Below are positions 7,437 to 14,741 of a stretch of DNA of 38,735 nt, in pieces. The position numbers were made by a program, and so were the translations under genes. Below the pieces are notes generated by a model, which ran no database searches, was not told the DNA's origin, and worked only from the letters and a program-made list of their open reading frames with translations. The first letter of the stretch is position 1. The number at the start of each line of letters is the position of its first letter. The stretch comes from Deltaproteobacteria bacterium (GTDB taxonomy: Bacteria > Desulfobacterota > Desulfomonilia > UBA1062): assembly GCA_018436855.1 (NCBI GenBank), contig JAHDKO010000141.1, positions 1 through 38,735 of the forward strand. Direction: 5' to 3'.

Positions 7437-7567
7437 TCTAGGTGCTGTATGCAAACTGCCTTCCATGCGAAGGCAGGGGACCTGTATCTCCACCTATTTC
7501 ATGGATTGTTACTTCAGCGGGAACAACTGTTCACTTGGTCTGATCACGTTTGCGTACAGCACCTAGA
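7437..7567. repeat. 131-bp element with 20-bp terminal inverted repeats, MITE-like or structured RNA
   Basis: TCTAGGTGCTGTATGCAAAC at 7437-7456 is repeated in inverted form at 7548-7567 with one mismatch. Inside lie a 7-bp hairpin TGCCTTC/GAAGGCA (7457-7475) and a GAACA/TGTTC palindrome (about 7521-7532). The element sits between the terminator of one gene and the end of a convergent minus-strand gene. No target-site duplication is obvious and no transposase is nearby. It may be a non-autonomous mobile element or encode a folded RNA. Confidence 0.6.
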
Positions 7568-7758
7568 AACAGGAATAAGCCTCGTGAAGAGGCACAGAAT
7601 ATCGATGAGTCCTTTCGAGTTCTTTGCTATAAATAAGGTGGTACACCACTGATCTGGATGCCGGCCGGCAAGGACGAAGCGGAGATAACCGCATGCCGCC
7701 GGCAGGGCGGTAACCGACCCTGTCAGCGGCGGTAGTCCTTTGAAGGAAGAGGCCTCTG
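7568..7758. other. Non-coding remainder between convergent genes
   Basis: No gene was seen. The stretch contains a GTGGT/ACCAC mini-palindrome near 7640 and an imperfect GC-rich inverted repeat at about 7694-7735, which could help end the minus-strand transcript but lacks a T-tract. Confidence 0.4.
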
Positions 7759-8751
7759 TTACGGATGGATCCTCGACCCCACATCCTTGATCCGGTCGAC
7801 TGCCTCCTGGACGATACGGTCCAGCAATTCCTGAACCGCCGGTATGTCGTGGATCAGACCCACAGACTGGCCGACCATCATAGGAGCCAGGTCCACGTCG
7901 CCTGTTTCCCAGGCATTGGCGATCCGGTCTCCGGTGATGAGCGGGAGGATACCTTCGAGGCCGCCCCCGTCCGCCTCGACCTGGAGCACGGCCTCCACGT
8001 TCTTGTTTCTCAAGGCCCTGGCCTGGAGATGAATCGATTTGCAGATGAGCGCGGTCTCGTGTTCCTGCCGCTTGATGAGCTCGTTTTTGATGTTTTCGTG
8101 GATGTTGCATTCCTTTGTCGCCATGAAGCGGCTCGCCATCATGATGCCCTGTGCGCCTAGCATGAGAGCCGCGGCAAGCGAATTACCGTTGACCATCCCG
8201 CCCACCGTGACCACGGGCAGATCGACTTCTTCGAGGATCCTCGGGGTCAGCACCATGGAGGTGACATCGTCGTCCAAGGGATGGCCGCCTTCCTCGATGC
8301 CTGCGGCATAGATGCCGTCGTAACCCGCTTTTTCGGCATGTACCGCGTGGCGGACCGCGCCGACCTTGTGAAACAGCTTCACTCCCGCTTTTTTAAGCAT
8401 CTCTATATATTCCATGCCGCACGCCTTGTCCACCGGGGCTCCAGAGACTTCCACGCCGGCCACCTGCTCTTCGGCGCATACCCGTAAATACATCTTATAA
8501 TGTTCGGCCGTGATGCGCACCGAGGGGAGGATCGTCACCCCCACCATAAAGGGCTTGTCCGTCATCTTCCGTGTTTTGTGAATCGCGGCCCGGAAGTCCT
8601 CTTCCGTGTCGTAATTCGCCGCAGTGACGTTGCCCATGCCGCCCGCATTTGATATTGCCGCGCAGAATTCCGGTTTGCACAGCCACATCATGGCGCCGCA
8701 GATAATGGGATACTTGATGCCGAACATCTCGGTGATGGCAGTTTTTATCAT
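7759..8751 (-). CDS. Nitronate monooxygenase / FabK-like FMN oxidoreductase
   Basis: The protein has 330 residues from ATG 8751, which is preceded by AAGGAGA nine bases upstream; a longer open frame to 8946 has no ribosome site and a non-coding-looking start. It is a TIM-barrel FMN protein of the 2-nitropropane dioxygenase family: MFGIKYPIICGAM at the N-terminus, NAGGMGNVTA after the second strand, AAGIEEGGHPL (about 172-182) carrying the family His, and VVTVGGMVNGNSLAAALMLGAQGIMMASRFMATKE as the phosphate-binding strands. Members act as nitronate monooxygenases, FabK enoyl reductases or quinone reductases; the sequence does not decide between these. It is divergent from the acyl-CoA island and shares a 457-bp regulatory region with it, which suggests a linked role, perhaps in reducing an unsaturated acyl thioester. 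Confidence 0.88.
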   Translation of the reverse strand: MIKTAITEMFGIKYPIICGAMMWLCKPEFCAAISNAGGMGNVTAANYDTEEDFRAAIHKTRKMTDKPFMVGVTILPSVRITAEHYKMYLRVCAEEQVAGVEVSGAPVDKACGMEYIEMLKKAGVKLFHKVGAVRHAVHAEKAGYDGIYAAGIEEGGHPLDDDVTSMVLTPRILEEVDLPVVTVGGMVNGNSLAAALMLGAQGIMMASRFMATKECNIHENIKNELIKRQEHETALICKSIHLQARALRNKNVEAVLQVEADGGGLEGILPLITGDRIANAWETGDVDLAPMMVGQSVGLIHDIPAVQELLDRIVQEAVDRIKDVGSRIHP

Positions 8752-8812
8752 AATATTCTCCTTAACAGAATAGTTTGATGGAACCACCTTCCCCGGGAAA
8801 CATCTTGCATAA

Positions 8813-8841
8813 TTTCTAGGCCTTTGATGCAGCCAAGTCAA
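8813..8841 (-). promoter_or_regulatory. Candidate sigma-70 promoter for the nitronate monooxygenase-like gene
   Basis: On the minus strand TTGACT (8836-8841) and TAGAAA (8813-8818) are separated by 17 bp, about 60 bp upstream of the start codon. The -35 matches five of six positions and the -10 four of six. Confidence 0.5.
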
Positions 8842-9006
8842 ATTAAAAAACTTTGTAATATAATAATACAATATCAAAATAAAACGAAATGTCATTAAAA
8901 TACCGGCTGACCAGGGTTTTCTGAAGCCGGGAAAGTCGCTTCCCAAAAGGGTTTGGAGGCATGAGCGAGGGCGATCGTCAAAGTCCTAAAAAACCCAATA
9001 TTTGTG

Positions 9007-9035
9007 TTGACAGTGCGGGAATAATTGGCTATATA
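9007..9035 (+). promoter_or_regulatory. Strong sigma-70 promoter of the acyl-CoA island
   Basis: TTGACA (9007-9012) and TATATA (9030-9035) are separated by exactly 17 bp. The leader from the expected start to ATG 9209 is about 165 nt, long enough to carry control elements. The first bases of the transcript would lie in the repeat block at 9041-9092. Confidence 0.75.
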
Positions 9036-9040
9036 CATCT

Positions 9041-9092
9041 CCATCAAATGATGGAATCAAGCAGTGTAATACATTGATGGAAGCAAGTAGTG
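9041..9092. promoter_or_regulatory. Overlapping inverted and direct repeats just downstream of the island promoter
   Basis: CCATCA-AA-TGATGG is a perfect 6-bp inverted repeat at 9041-9054. TGATGGAATCAAGCAGTG (9049-9066) recurs as TGATGGAAGCAAGTAGTG (9075-9092), matching 16 of 18 with a 26-bp period. Position at and after the transcription start suggests repressor binding; one of the two TetR proteins is a candidate. Confidence 0.55.
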
Positions 9093-9208
9093 CGAGAAAG
9101 CATGAGTGATGTATGATGGACATTTCCCTCCCCGGGGGGATGTCGGGCTGTTTCAGCTTCACCTGATCAGCGTCAGAAGTTGCACGACACATAAAAGGAG
9201 GATCTGGC

Positions 9209-10675
9209 ATGGCAGGAATCACTTCCTTCGGGGGATACATCCCCCGTTACCGGCTCAGCAGGATGGTTATCGTCCAGAACATGGCCTGGTACTTTCCCGT
9301 GATCATGGCGGTCGCAGGCGGCGAAAAGGCGGTGGCCAACTGGGATGAAGACTCGGTGAGCATGGCTGTCGCCGCCGCATACGACTGTATGGCCGGACAC
9401 GACAGGAAAGGGCTCGACGCCCTCTATTTCGCATCGACCACGATGCCCTTTGCCGACAGGCTCAATGCGGGCATTGTCGCAGCCGCGCTCAACATGCGCG
9501 AAAACGGCGTGTCGAATGCGGATTTCGCGTCCTGTATGAAGGCGGGCACAACCGCGATGATCGCCGCCCTGGATTCGGTGCAGGCCGGGTCGAGGAAAAA
9601 CGTGCTGGTGGCGGCATCCGACCAGCGGCGCACGAAAATGGCCACCATGTTCGAGATGTTCTACGGCGACGCAGCCGCCGCAGTGCTCATCGGCAACGAG
9701 GACGTAGTCGCCGATTATCTGGGAAGCTACTCTATCAACTGCGACTTCGTGGATCACTACCGGGGGCAGGCCAAGGAGTTCGATTATGGCTACGAAGAGC
9801 GCTGGGTGCGGGATATCGGCTACGGGAAGGTCATCCCGGAGGCGATATCCGGGTTTCTTGCGCAGAGCGGCATGAAGATCGGGGACTTCGCCAAGGTAAT
9901 CTATCCCTGCTATTTCGGGGGCACGCACAAGGCCATCGCAGCAAGACTCGGAATCGAAAAGGAAAGGGCGCAGAACAACCTCCACGCCGTCTGCGGCGAT
10001 ACGGGAACAGCTCATCCCCTGGTGATGCTGGTCGCCGCGCTCGAAGAGGCAAATCCCGGCGACAAGCTCCTGGTGGCGGGTTTCGGTCAGGGCTGCGATG
10101 TGCTGGCCTTCGAGGTGACCGATAAAATCAAGGACATGAAGCCGCGCACCGGCATCAAGGGATCTCTAGCCAACCGGGTGGAGCTGACGAATTACCAGAA
10201 GTTCACCAAGTTCAGAAACCTTATCACCGCAGATCTGGGCATCCGCGGAGAGGCCAACCCCAACACGTCGCTCACCGTGCTCTGGCGGAAGCGGAAGATG
10301 CTGCTCGGCCTGGTGGGTGTGCGGTGCAAAAAGTGCGGGACCCCGCAGTTCCCCGTATATCCGACCTGCGTGAACCCCAAATGCTGGAGTGTGAACGACT
10401 TCGAAGACTATGAGTTCTCCGACAAGGAGGCGAAGATCCTCATGTTCACCGGCGATATGCTCTCCCCGTCGGTCGACCCTCCGGCGGTATACGGGCTGAT
10501 CGCATTCGAGGGCGGAGGCAGGACCATGTTCGACTTCACGGACTGCGATCTGAATCAGGTGAAGGTGGGCATGAAGACCAGGATGTCGTTCAGAAGGAGG
10601 CAGACCGACAACATGCGGGGGTTCACCGGATACTTCTGGAAGGCTGTACCCCAGGTGGAAGGAGGCGGTAAATAA
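9209..10675 (+). CDS. HMG-CoA-synthase-like protein fused to a C-terminal DUF35 (zinc ribbon + OB-fold) domain
   Basis: The protein has 488 residues behind a strong AAAGGAGG site. Residues 1 to about 345 have the thiolase-fold architecture of 3-hydroxy-3-methylglutaryl-CoA synthases: MAGITSFGGYIPRYRL at the start, a nucleophile region FASCMKAGTTA with Cys109, and the late segment GDTGTAHPLVMLVAALEEANPGDKLLVAGFGQG (family GNxYTGS...GD...YGSG). By eye-alignment the catalytic Glu (family SES/TES) is Thr within YFASTTMPFADR, and the catalytic His (family FHQPN) is replaced in VIYPCYFGGTHK, so canonical synthase activity is doubtful. Residues about 365-480 are DUF35: Cys373, Cys376, Cys387 and Cys392 form an intact zinc ribbon before the OB fold. 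DUF35 proteins bridge thiolases and partner enzymes, and the next gene, overlapping by 1 nt, is a thiolase. A shared-intermediate complex is inferred. Confidence 0.88.
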   Translation: MAGITSFGGYIPRYRLSRMVIVQNMAWYFPVIMAVAGGEKAVANWDEDSVSMAVAAAYDCMAGHDRKGLDALYFASTTMPFADRLNAGIVAAALNMRENGVSNADFASCMKAGTTAMIAALDSVQAGSRKNVLVAASDQRRTKMATMFEMFYGDAAAAVLIGNEDVVADYLGSYSINCDFVDHYRGQAKEFDYGYEERWVRDIGYGKVIPEAISGFLAQSGMKIGDFAKVIYPCYFGGTHKAIAARLGIEKERAQNNLHAVCGDTGTAHPLVMLVAALEEANPGDKLLVAGFGQGCDVLAFEVTDKIKDMKPRTGIKGSLANRVELTNYQKFTKFRNLITADLGIRGEANPNTSLTVLWRKRKMLLGLVGVRCKKCGTPQFPVYPTCVNPKCWSVNDFEDYEFSDKEAKILMFTGDMLSPSVDPPAVYGLIAFEGGGRTMFDFTDCDLNQVKVGMKTRMSFRRRQTDNMRGFTGYFWKAVPQVEGGGK

Positions 10676-11883
10676 TGGCTACGGGAATCAGAGACAAGGT
10701 CGCGATTATCGGAATGGGGTGCTCGCAGTTCGGCGAGCGCTGGAACGACGGTCCTGAAGATCTCATGGTCGAGGCCTTCACGGAATGCCTCCAGGACGCC
10801 GGCATCGAAAAGACGGACATCCAGGCCGCATGGTTCGGATCCTGCTTCGACGAGGTCGGCGTCGGGAAGAGCGCTCTGCCGGTCTCCATGTCCCTGAGGC
10901 TCCCCAACATATCGGTCACCCGGGTTGAGAACTACTGCGCCAGCGGCACCGAGGCGTTTCGGGGGGCGGTCTACGCCGTGGCGTCCGGGGCATATGACAT
11001 CGCCCTGGCCATCGGGGTGGAGAAGCTCAAGGACATCGGCTACGGCGGACTGCCCGAGTTCAGCACGGCCATGGGCACGCTGAACCAGCTCTGGATGGCG
11101 AACTTCACCGCTCCCGGCGGCTTCGCCATGCTGGCGACCTCCTATGCGGCGAAGTACGGCATCGACATGAGCGAGGTCAAGCGGGCAATGGCCCACGTGT
11201 CGGTCAAGAGCCATGCGAACGGGGCGCTCAATCCCAAGGCGCATCTGAGAAAACCGGTGACCGAAGAGCAAGTGCTCAATTCTCCTCAAATCGCTTATCC
11301 TCTGGGCCTCTTCGACTGCTGTGGAGTGAGCGACGGCTCTGCATGCGCCATCGTCACTACGCCCGAGATCGCAAAGAGCCTCGGGAAAAAGGATCTCGTC
11401 ACGGTAAAGGCCCTGCAGCTCTCTCTGAGCAACGGCACCGAGTTTGCCTTCGACTGGGACGGGGATCACTTCGTCACCACATCCAAGGCGAGCTCGGAGG
11501 CGTACAGGGAGGCGGGCATCAGGAATCCGCGGGAGGAGATCAGCATGATGGAGGTCCACGACTGTTTCTCCATCACCGAGCTGGTGACCATGGAAGACCT
11601 GCACATCTCCGAGCGGGGCAAGGCTCCAAAAGACGTGATGGACGGTTTCTTCGACCTGGGCGGCGGCGGGGTTCCCTGCCAGGTGGACGGCGGGCTGAAG
11701 TGCTTCGGCCACCCCATCGGGGCCTCGGGCCTGAGAATGCTCTATGAAATGTACCTGCAGCTCCACGGCAGGGCCGGCCAGAGGCAGCTCGAGGATCCGA
11801 AGTTCGGCCTCACCCACAATCTCGGCGGATTTCCCTTCATGAACGTATGCAGCATCGCCATCATCGGGAAACAGGGTGCATAG
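10675..11883 (+). CDS. SCP2/SCPx-type thiolase (3-ketoacyl-CoA thiolase-like)
   Basis: The protein has 402 residues; its ATG overlaps the preceding stop by one base (TAATG), indicating translational coupling. It is a non-decarboxylating thiolase-fold protein of the SCP2 type. The nucleophile is Cys88 in ENYCASGTEA. His295 in VHDCFSITE and Cys343/His346 in GGLKCFGHPIGASG complete the active site, so it appears catalytically competent, unlike aldolase relatives such as Ltp2, which have lost the nucleophile. It would cleave a 3-oxoacyl-CoA with CoA, releasing acetyl-CoA or propionyl-CoA, or run in reverse to feed the synthase-like partner. Related thiolases that need a DUF35 partner include BbsAB of toluene degradation and the archaeal acetoacetyl-CoA thiolase complex. 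Here the DUF35 domain is fused to the upstream protein. Confidence 0.9.
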   Translation: MATGIRDKVAIIGMGCSQFGERWNDGPEDLMVEAFTECLQDAGIEKTDIQAAWFGSCFDEVGVGKSALPVSMSLRLPNISVTRVENYCASGTEAFRGAVYAVASGAYDIALAIGVEKLKDIGYGGLPEFSTAMGTLNQLWMANFTAPGGFAMLATSYAAKYGIDMSEVKRAMAHVSVKSHANGALNPKAHLRKPVTEEQVLNSPQIAYPLGLFDCCGVSDGSACAIVTTPEIAKSLGKKDLVTVKALQLSLSNGTEFAFDWDGDHFVTTSKASSEAYREAGIRNPREEISMMEVHDCFSITELVTMEDLHISERGKAPKDVMDGFFDLGGGGVPCQVDGGLKCFGHPIGASGLRMLYEMYLQLHGRAGQRQLEDPKFGLTHNLGGFPFMNVCSIAIIGKQGA

Positions 11884-11915
11884 GGGAACGGACCGTTTCA
11901 TAAAGGAGGTGAGAT

Positions 11916-12365
11916 ATGGCTGATTTATCCAAGGTAGGCACCGAGTATACCCCCATTGTCTGGGAGGTGGAGCGGGGCAAGATCAGGGAGTTCGCGAAGG
12001 CCATCGGTGATTTCAACCCGATCTATCTTGACCGCGAGGCTGCGGTGAAGGCGGGATACAAAGACACGCCGGCACCGCCGACGTTCCTGACCGTGCCCAT
12101 GATGTGGTGCGGAAAGATGCCGGACTTCATCAACGATCTGAAGATCAATTTCATGATGGTGCTTCACGGCGAGGAAGAATACGAATACTACCGGGAGATC
12201 TATCCGGGCGACGTGATCACGGGCACCCCGAAGGTGACCAGGATGGAAGAGAAGACGAGCAAGTCCGGCTCCAAGATGGACATGATCACCCTTGAGGTGC
12301 TCTACACCAACCAGCTGGGCGAAGATGTCGCCAAGACCCGCTCGCTGCTCGTGGAAAGGAAATAG
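11916..12365 (+). CDS. MaoC-like hydratase, His-less (structural) subunit
   Basis: This 149-residue hotdog-fold protein resembles the MaoC dehydratase N-terminal family and follows an AAAGGAGGTGAG site. The R-hydratase motif is present as AIGDFNPIYLD: Asp32 is kept, but the position of the catalytic His is Tyr37. The APPTF segment near residues 53-57 is typical of the non-catalytic half of two-part MaoC enzymes. It is followed nine bases later by a second MaoC gene with an intact motif, so the two products probably form a heterodimer in the manner of the actinobacterial ChsH1-ChsH2 hydratase, where the inactive half makes room for a bulky acyl chain. The heterodimer is inference. Confidence 0.85.
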   Translation: MADLSKVGTEYTPIVWEVERGKIREFAKAIGDFNPIYLDREAAVKAGYKDTPAPPTFLTVPMMWCGKMPDFINDLKINFMMVLHGEEEYEYYREIYPGDVITGTPKVTRMEEKTSKSGSKMDMITLEVLYTNQLGEDVAKTRSLLVERK

Positions 12366-12374
12366 GAGGATGCC

Positions 12375-12809
12375 ATGGCTGAAGAGAGATACTATGAAGA
12401 CGTGAACGTGGGCGATACGGTCATCGAGATGGAGAAAGGCCCTCTGCAGAAGCTGCAGCTCGTCATGTACGCCGGGGCATCGGGCGATTTCAATCCTCTG
12501 CACACGGACGATGACTTCGCCAAGGCGGTGGGCATGAAAGACGGCGTGATCGCCCATGGCATGTTCATCATGGGCTGCGTGGGCCAGGCCGTCACCGACT
12601 GGGTGCCGAAGAAGCGGCTCAAGCGCTACGGCGTGCGATTCGCGGGCATGTCCAAGCCGGGAAACACGATCACCATATCAGGCGTGGTGACGGAAAAACG
12701 CGTGGTGGACGGCGAGAATATCGTCACCTGCGCCGTGGTGGCCAAGGACGAGCAGGGTGACGTAAAGGTGAGTGGAAGCTTTGACGCGGCCTTGCCCGGC
12801 AAGGCATAA
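12375..12809 (+). CDS. MaoC-like (R)-specific enoyl-CoA hydratase, catalytic subunit
   Basis: The protein has 144 residues. The hydratase-2 signature is complete in YAGASGDFNPLHTDDDFA, with Asp38 and His43 at the same five-residue spacing as characterised (R)-hydratases. It would add water to a trans-2-enoyl-CoA to give the (3R)-hydroxyacyl-CoA, the stereoisomer used by HSD17B4-like dehydrogenases such as the one encoded next. AGGAGG lies upstream of the ATG, and its stop overlaps a possible alternative start of the SDR gene (TAATG at 12807). Confidence 0.9.
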   Translation: MAEERYYEDVNVGDTVIEMEKGPLQKLQLVMYAGASGDFNPLHTDDDFAKAVGMKDGVIAHGMFIMGCVGQAVTDWVPKKRLKRYGVRFAGMSKPGNTITISGVVTEKRVVDGENIVTCAVVAKDEQGDVKVSGSFDAALPGKA

Positions 12810-12835
12810 TGCAGGGAAAGAAGAGAGAGGGAGCT

Positions 12836-13744
12836 ATGGCGAAAATCGATTTTACCGGAAGAGTGGCGATCGTAACGGGTTCAGGTGCCGGTCTGGGCAA
12901 ATGCTATGCGCTCGAGCTGGCAAAACGCGGGGCCAAGGTGGTGGTGAACGACCTGGGCGGTTCCCGTGACGGCATGGGATCGAGCGATGCCGCAGCGAAC
13001 AAGGTGGTGGACGAGATCAAGGCCCTGGGCGGCGAAGCGGTACCGAACTACGACAACGTGGCCACCGTGGCGGGAGGCGCGAACATCGTGAAGACCGCTG
13101 TCGATGCCTTCGGCAAGGTGGACATCGTCATCAACAATGCAGGGATCCTGCGCGACAAGTCATTCACCAAGATGGAAGAGGAAAACTGGGACGGCGTGAT
13201 GAACGTCCATCTGAAGGGCGCCTATTGTGTAACCAGGCCGGCCTTTGAAGTCATGAGGGCCAACGGATACGGCAGGGTGGTGATGACAACGTCGGGAGCC
13301 GGACTGTTCGGCAACTTCGGGCAGTCCAATTATGCGGCGGCCAAGATGGGGCTCATCGGGCTGACCAACGTGCTCAAGATCGAGGGCGAGAAATACAATG
13401 TCAAGACCAATGTGATCGTGCCCGTGGCCGCTTCCCGGCTCACCGAAGACGTGCTTCCCCCCGAGTTCTTCGAGAAGATGAAGCCCGACTTCGTGACCTC
13501 GGCGGTGCTCTACCTGTGCTCGGAGCAGTGCACGGACAACGGGATGATCATCAATGCGGCCCTGGGATACTACAGCCGCTCCGCCGTGGTGACAGGTCCC
13601 GGCGCCATTCTGTCGGACGGGAAAAGGGTTCCCACGCCCGAGGAGGTTATGGAAAGCTGGAACAAGATAACGAGCCTTGAAAATCCCAAATATTTTGGTA
13701 TGCTGCCTGAGATGTTCGGCGTGCTGGGACCCGTGCTTCAGTAG
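12836..13744 (+). CDS. Short-chain dehydrogenase similar to the (3R)-hydroxyacyl-CoA dehydrogenase part of HSD17B4/MFE-2
   Basis: The protein has 302 residues from ATG 12836, preceded by GAGAGAGGGAG; an in-frame ATG at 12809 would add nine residues and overlap the previous stop. It is an extended SDR: cofactor loop TGSGAGLGK near residues 13-21, VVNDLGGSRDGMGSS following beta-2, the characteristic insertion of MFE-2 dehydrogenases, NNAGILRDKSF, and the catalytic triad Ser153, Tyr166 and Lys170 (SNYAAAK). The acidic Asp after beta-2 favours NAD+. Length and the conserved NDLGG and GILRD segments match the dehydrogenase domain of peroxisomal multifunctional enzyme 2 much better than ordinary FabG proteins. 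It would oxidise the (3R)-hydroxyacyl-CoA made by the MaoC pair to the 3-ketoacyl-CoA cleaved by the thiolase. Confidence 0.9.
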   Translation: MAKIDFTGRVAIVTGSGAGLGKCYALELAKRGAKVVVNDLGGSRDGMGSSDAAANKVVDEIKALGGEAVPNYDNVATVAGGANIVKTAVDAFGKVDIVINNAGILRDKSFTKMEEENWDGVMNVHLKGAYCVTRPAFEVMRANGYGRVVMTTSGAGLFGNFGQSNYAAAKMGLIGLTNVLKIEGEKYNVKTNVIVPVAASRLTEDVLPPEFFEKMKPDFVTSAVLYLCSEQCTDNGMIINAALGYYSRSAVVTGPGAILSDGKRVPTPEEVMESWNKITSLENPKYFGMLPEMFGVLGPVLQ

Positions 13745-13804
13745 GCGGGCGACCAGTACCGGCCGGGCCGGCCGTAACCGGGAATTCCAGCGCAGAATGG
13801 AGAA

Positions 13805-14443
13805 ATGGTGAAAACGACACTCGAAAAGGCGAAGAAAGACCCCGAATCGATGAAGGCGAGGATCCTGGCGGTTGCCAGAAGGATCTACGGCGAATACGGC
13901 TTCCACGGAACCACCATGCGGATGATCGCCAAAGAGGTGGGCATCGATATCTCCACGCTCCACTATCACTGGGGTGAAAAGAAGGATCTCTACGAGGCGG
14001 TGATCATCGACATCAACAACGATCTGGGAAAGAAGTTCGTCGAGGTGGAGCGGATCATTCACGGCCGCCCTCTTCAGGAACGGATCGCCATCGGCATCGA
14101 CACCATGGTGGACTATCTCTTTCTTCATCCCGAGATCTCGAACCTCGTGCTGTTCCGCTATTTCGGAAAGATCAGGCACGAGGAGCTGGTCGATCTCAAG
14201 GTGCCCGAGTTCACCATCGATATCGTACGCTCCATGGGGCTCAAGCAGGACAAAGAAAACATCAGCTTCTCCATGGCCGCCGTGCTGACCATCATGAACT
14301 CCATCCACAGCTTCATCTCAGGGGAGAACTTATTCTCCCCCATGGTCACGCAGAGCAAGGACGAATACATCACCATTGTAAAAGAGACGCTCAAGGGCAT
14401 TTTCATTCCAGCGTTCACTCAGGATACGAGCAGGTTCGAATAG
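13805..14443 (+). CDS. TetR/AcrR-family transcriptional regulator
   Basis: The 212-residue protein carries a standard TetR DNA-binding domain at about residues 18-64 (ILAVARRIYGEYGFHGTTMRMIAKEVGIDISTLHYHWGEKKDLYEAV, cited by position) and a helical effector domain. The recognition helix TLHYHWGEK is unusual in having Trp where YF is common. It follows the SDR gene by 60 bp behind a GGAG site and is probably in the island operon, so a feedback role with an acyl-CoA ligand is plausible. Possible sites are the repeat block at 9041-9092 and the palindrome between this gene and the next; which one it binds is not shown by the sequence. Confidence 0.9.
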   Translation: MVKTTLEKAKKDPESMKARILAVARRIYGEYGFHGTTMRMIAKEVGIDISTLHYHWGEKKDLYEAVIIDINNDLGKKFVEVERIIHGRPLQERIAIGIDTMVDYLFLHPEISNLVLFRYFGKIRHEELVDLKVPEFTIDIVRSMGLKQDKENISFSMAAVLTIMNSIHSFISGENLFSPMVTQSKDEYITIVKETLKGIFIPAFTQDTSRFE

Positions 14444-14741
14444 GCCCTCGGCCGGACAGCTGCCGGGCGCAGGTTTTATCAAAAACCGGGAGGATGGATC
14501 TGTCTTCCCCCTCCGCATGAAAAAACGCGGAGGTCGGGCCCTCCTCCGAATGAATGCAGTGAAGACAGATCCATCCTCAGCTTGAAGGATGCATCAGGGA
14601 CAGGCTCCTGTTCAGAATCATCTTAAACGAGGCAGCACGGGCAGGCGAGAAGTCTCCGGACTCATTGGGAGCCTCCCGGCATTAAAAAAGATGTTTTATC
14701 AAAGATGCTGCGATTCACGTTACCGGCGAAGGAGAAACGGC
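14444..14741. other. 298-bp intergenic region with strong secondary structure
   Basis: The first part contains a GGTTTT/AAAACC hairpin (14472-14487) and then the large inverted repeat at 14490-14578. The rest leads to the ribosome site AAGGAGA (14729-14735) of the acyl-CoA dehydrogenase. No gene was seen. Confidence 0.55.
14490..14578. repeat. 89-bp element with perfect 18-bp inverted arms and an inner hairpin
   Basis: GAGGATGGATCTGTCTTC at 14490-14507 is exactly complementary to 14561-14578. Within the loop, CCTCCGC (14510-14516) pairs with GCGGAGG (14527-14533). The element separates the TetR gene from the dehydrogenase transcribed in the same direction. It may end or attenuate the first transcript, stabilise a processed 3' end, or be a small non-autonomous repeat. 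Confidence 0.65.

Larger units (their letters stand above)
8752..9208. promoter_or_regulatory. 457-bp divergent control region of the acyl-CoA island
   Basis: The region holds one promoter for each direction, an AT-rich centre (8840-8890), and repeated motifs. TTCCCCGGGAA at 8789-8799 is a palindrome near the minus-strand start, and a similar TCCCCGGGG motif lies near 9129 on the plus side. TGATGGAA appears at 9049 and 9075, with TTGATGGAA again at 8775. No coding sequence was found. Confidence 0.6.

Noticed and set aside
9209..11883. Archaeal-type mevalonate pathway module (thiolase + HMG-CoA synthase + DUF35)
   Set aside because: The synthase-like protein lacks the expected Glu and His and the surrounding genes are catabolic, so isoprenoid biosynthesis is not the best reading.
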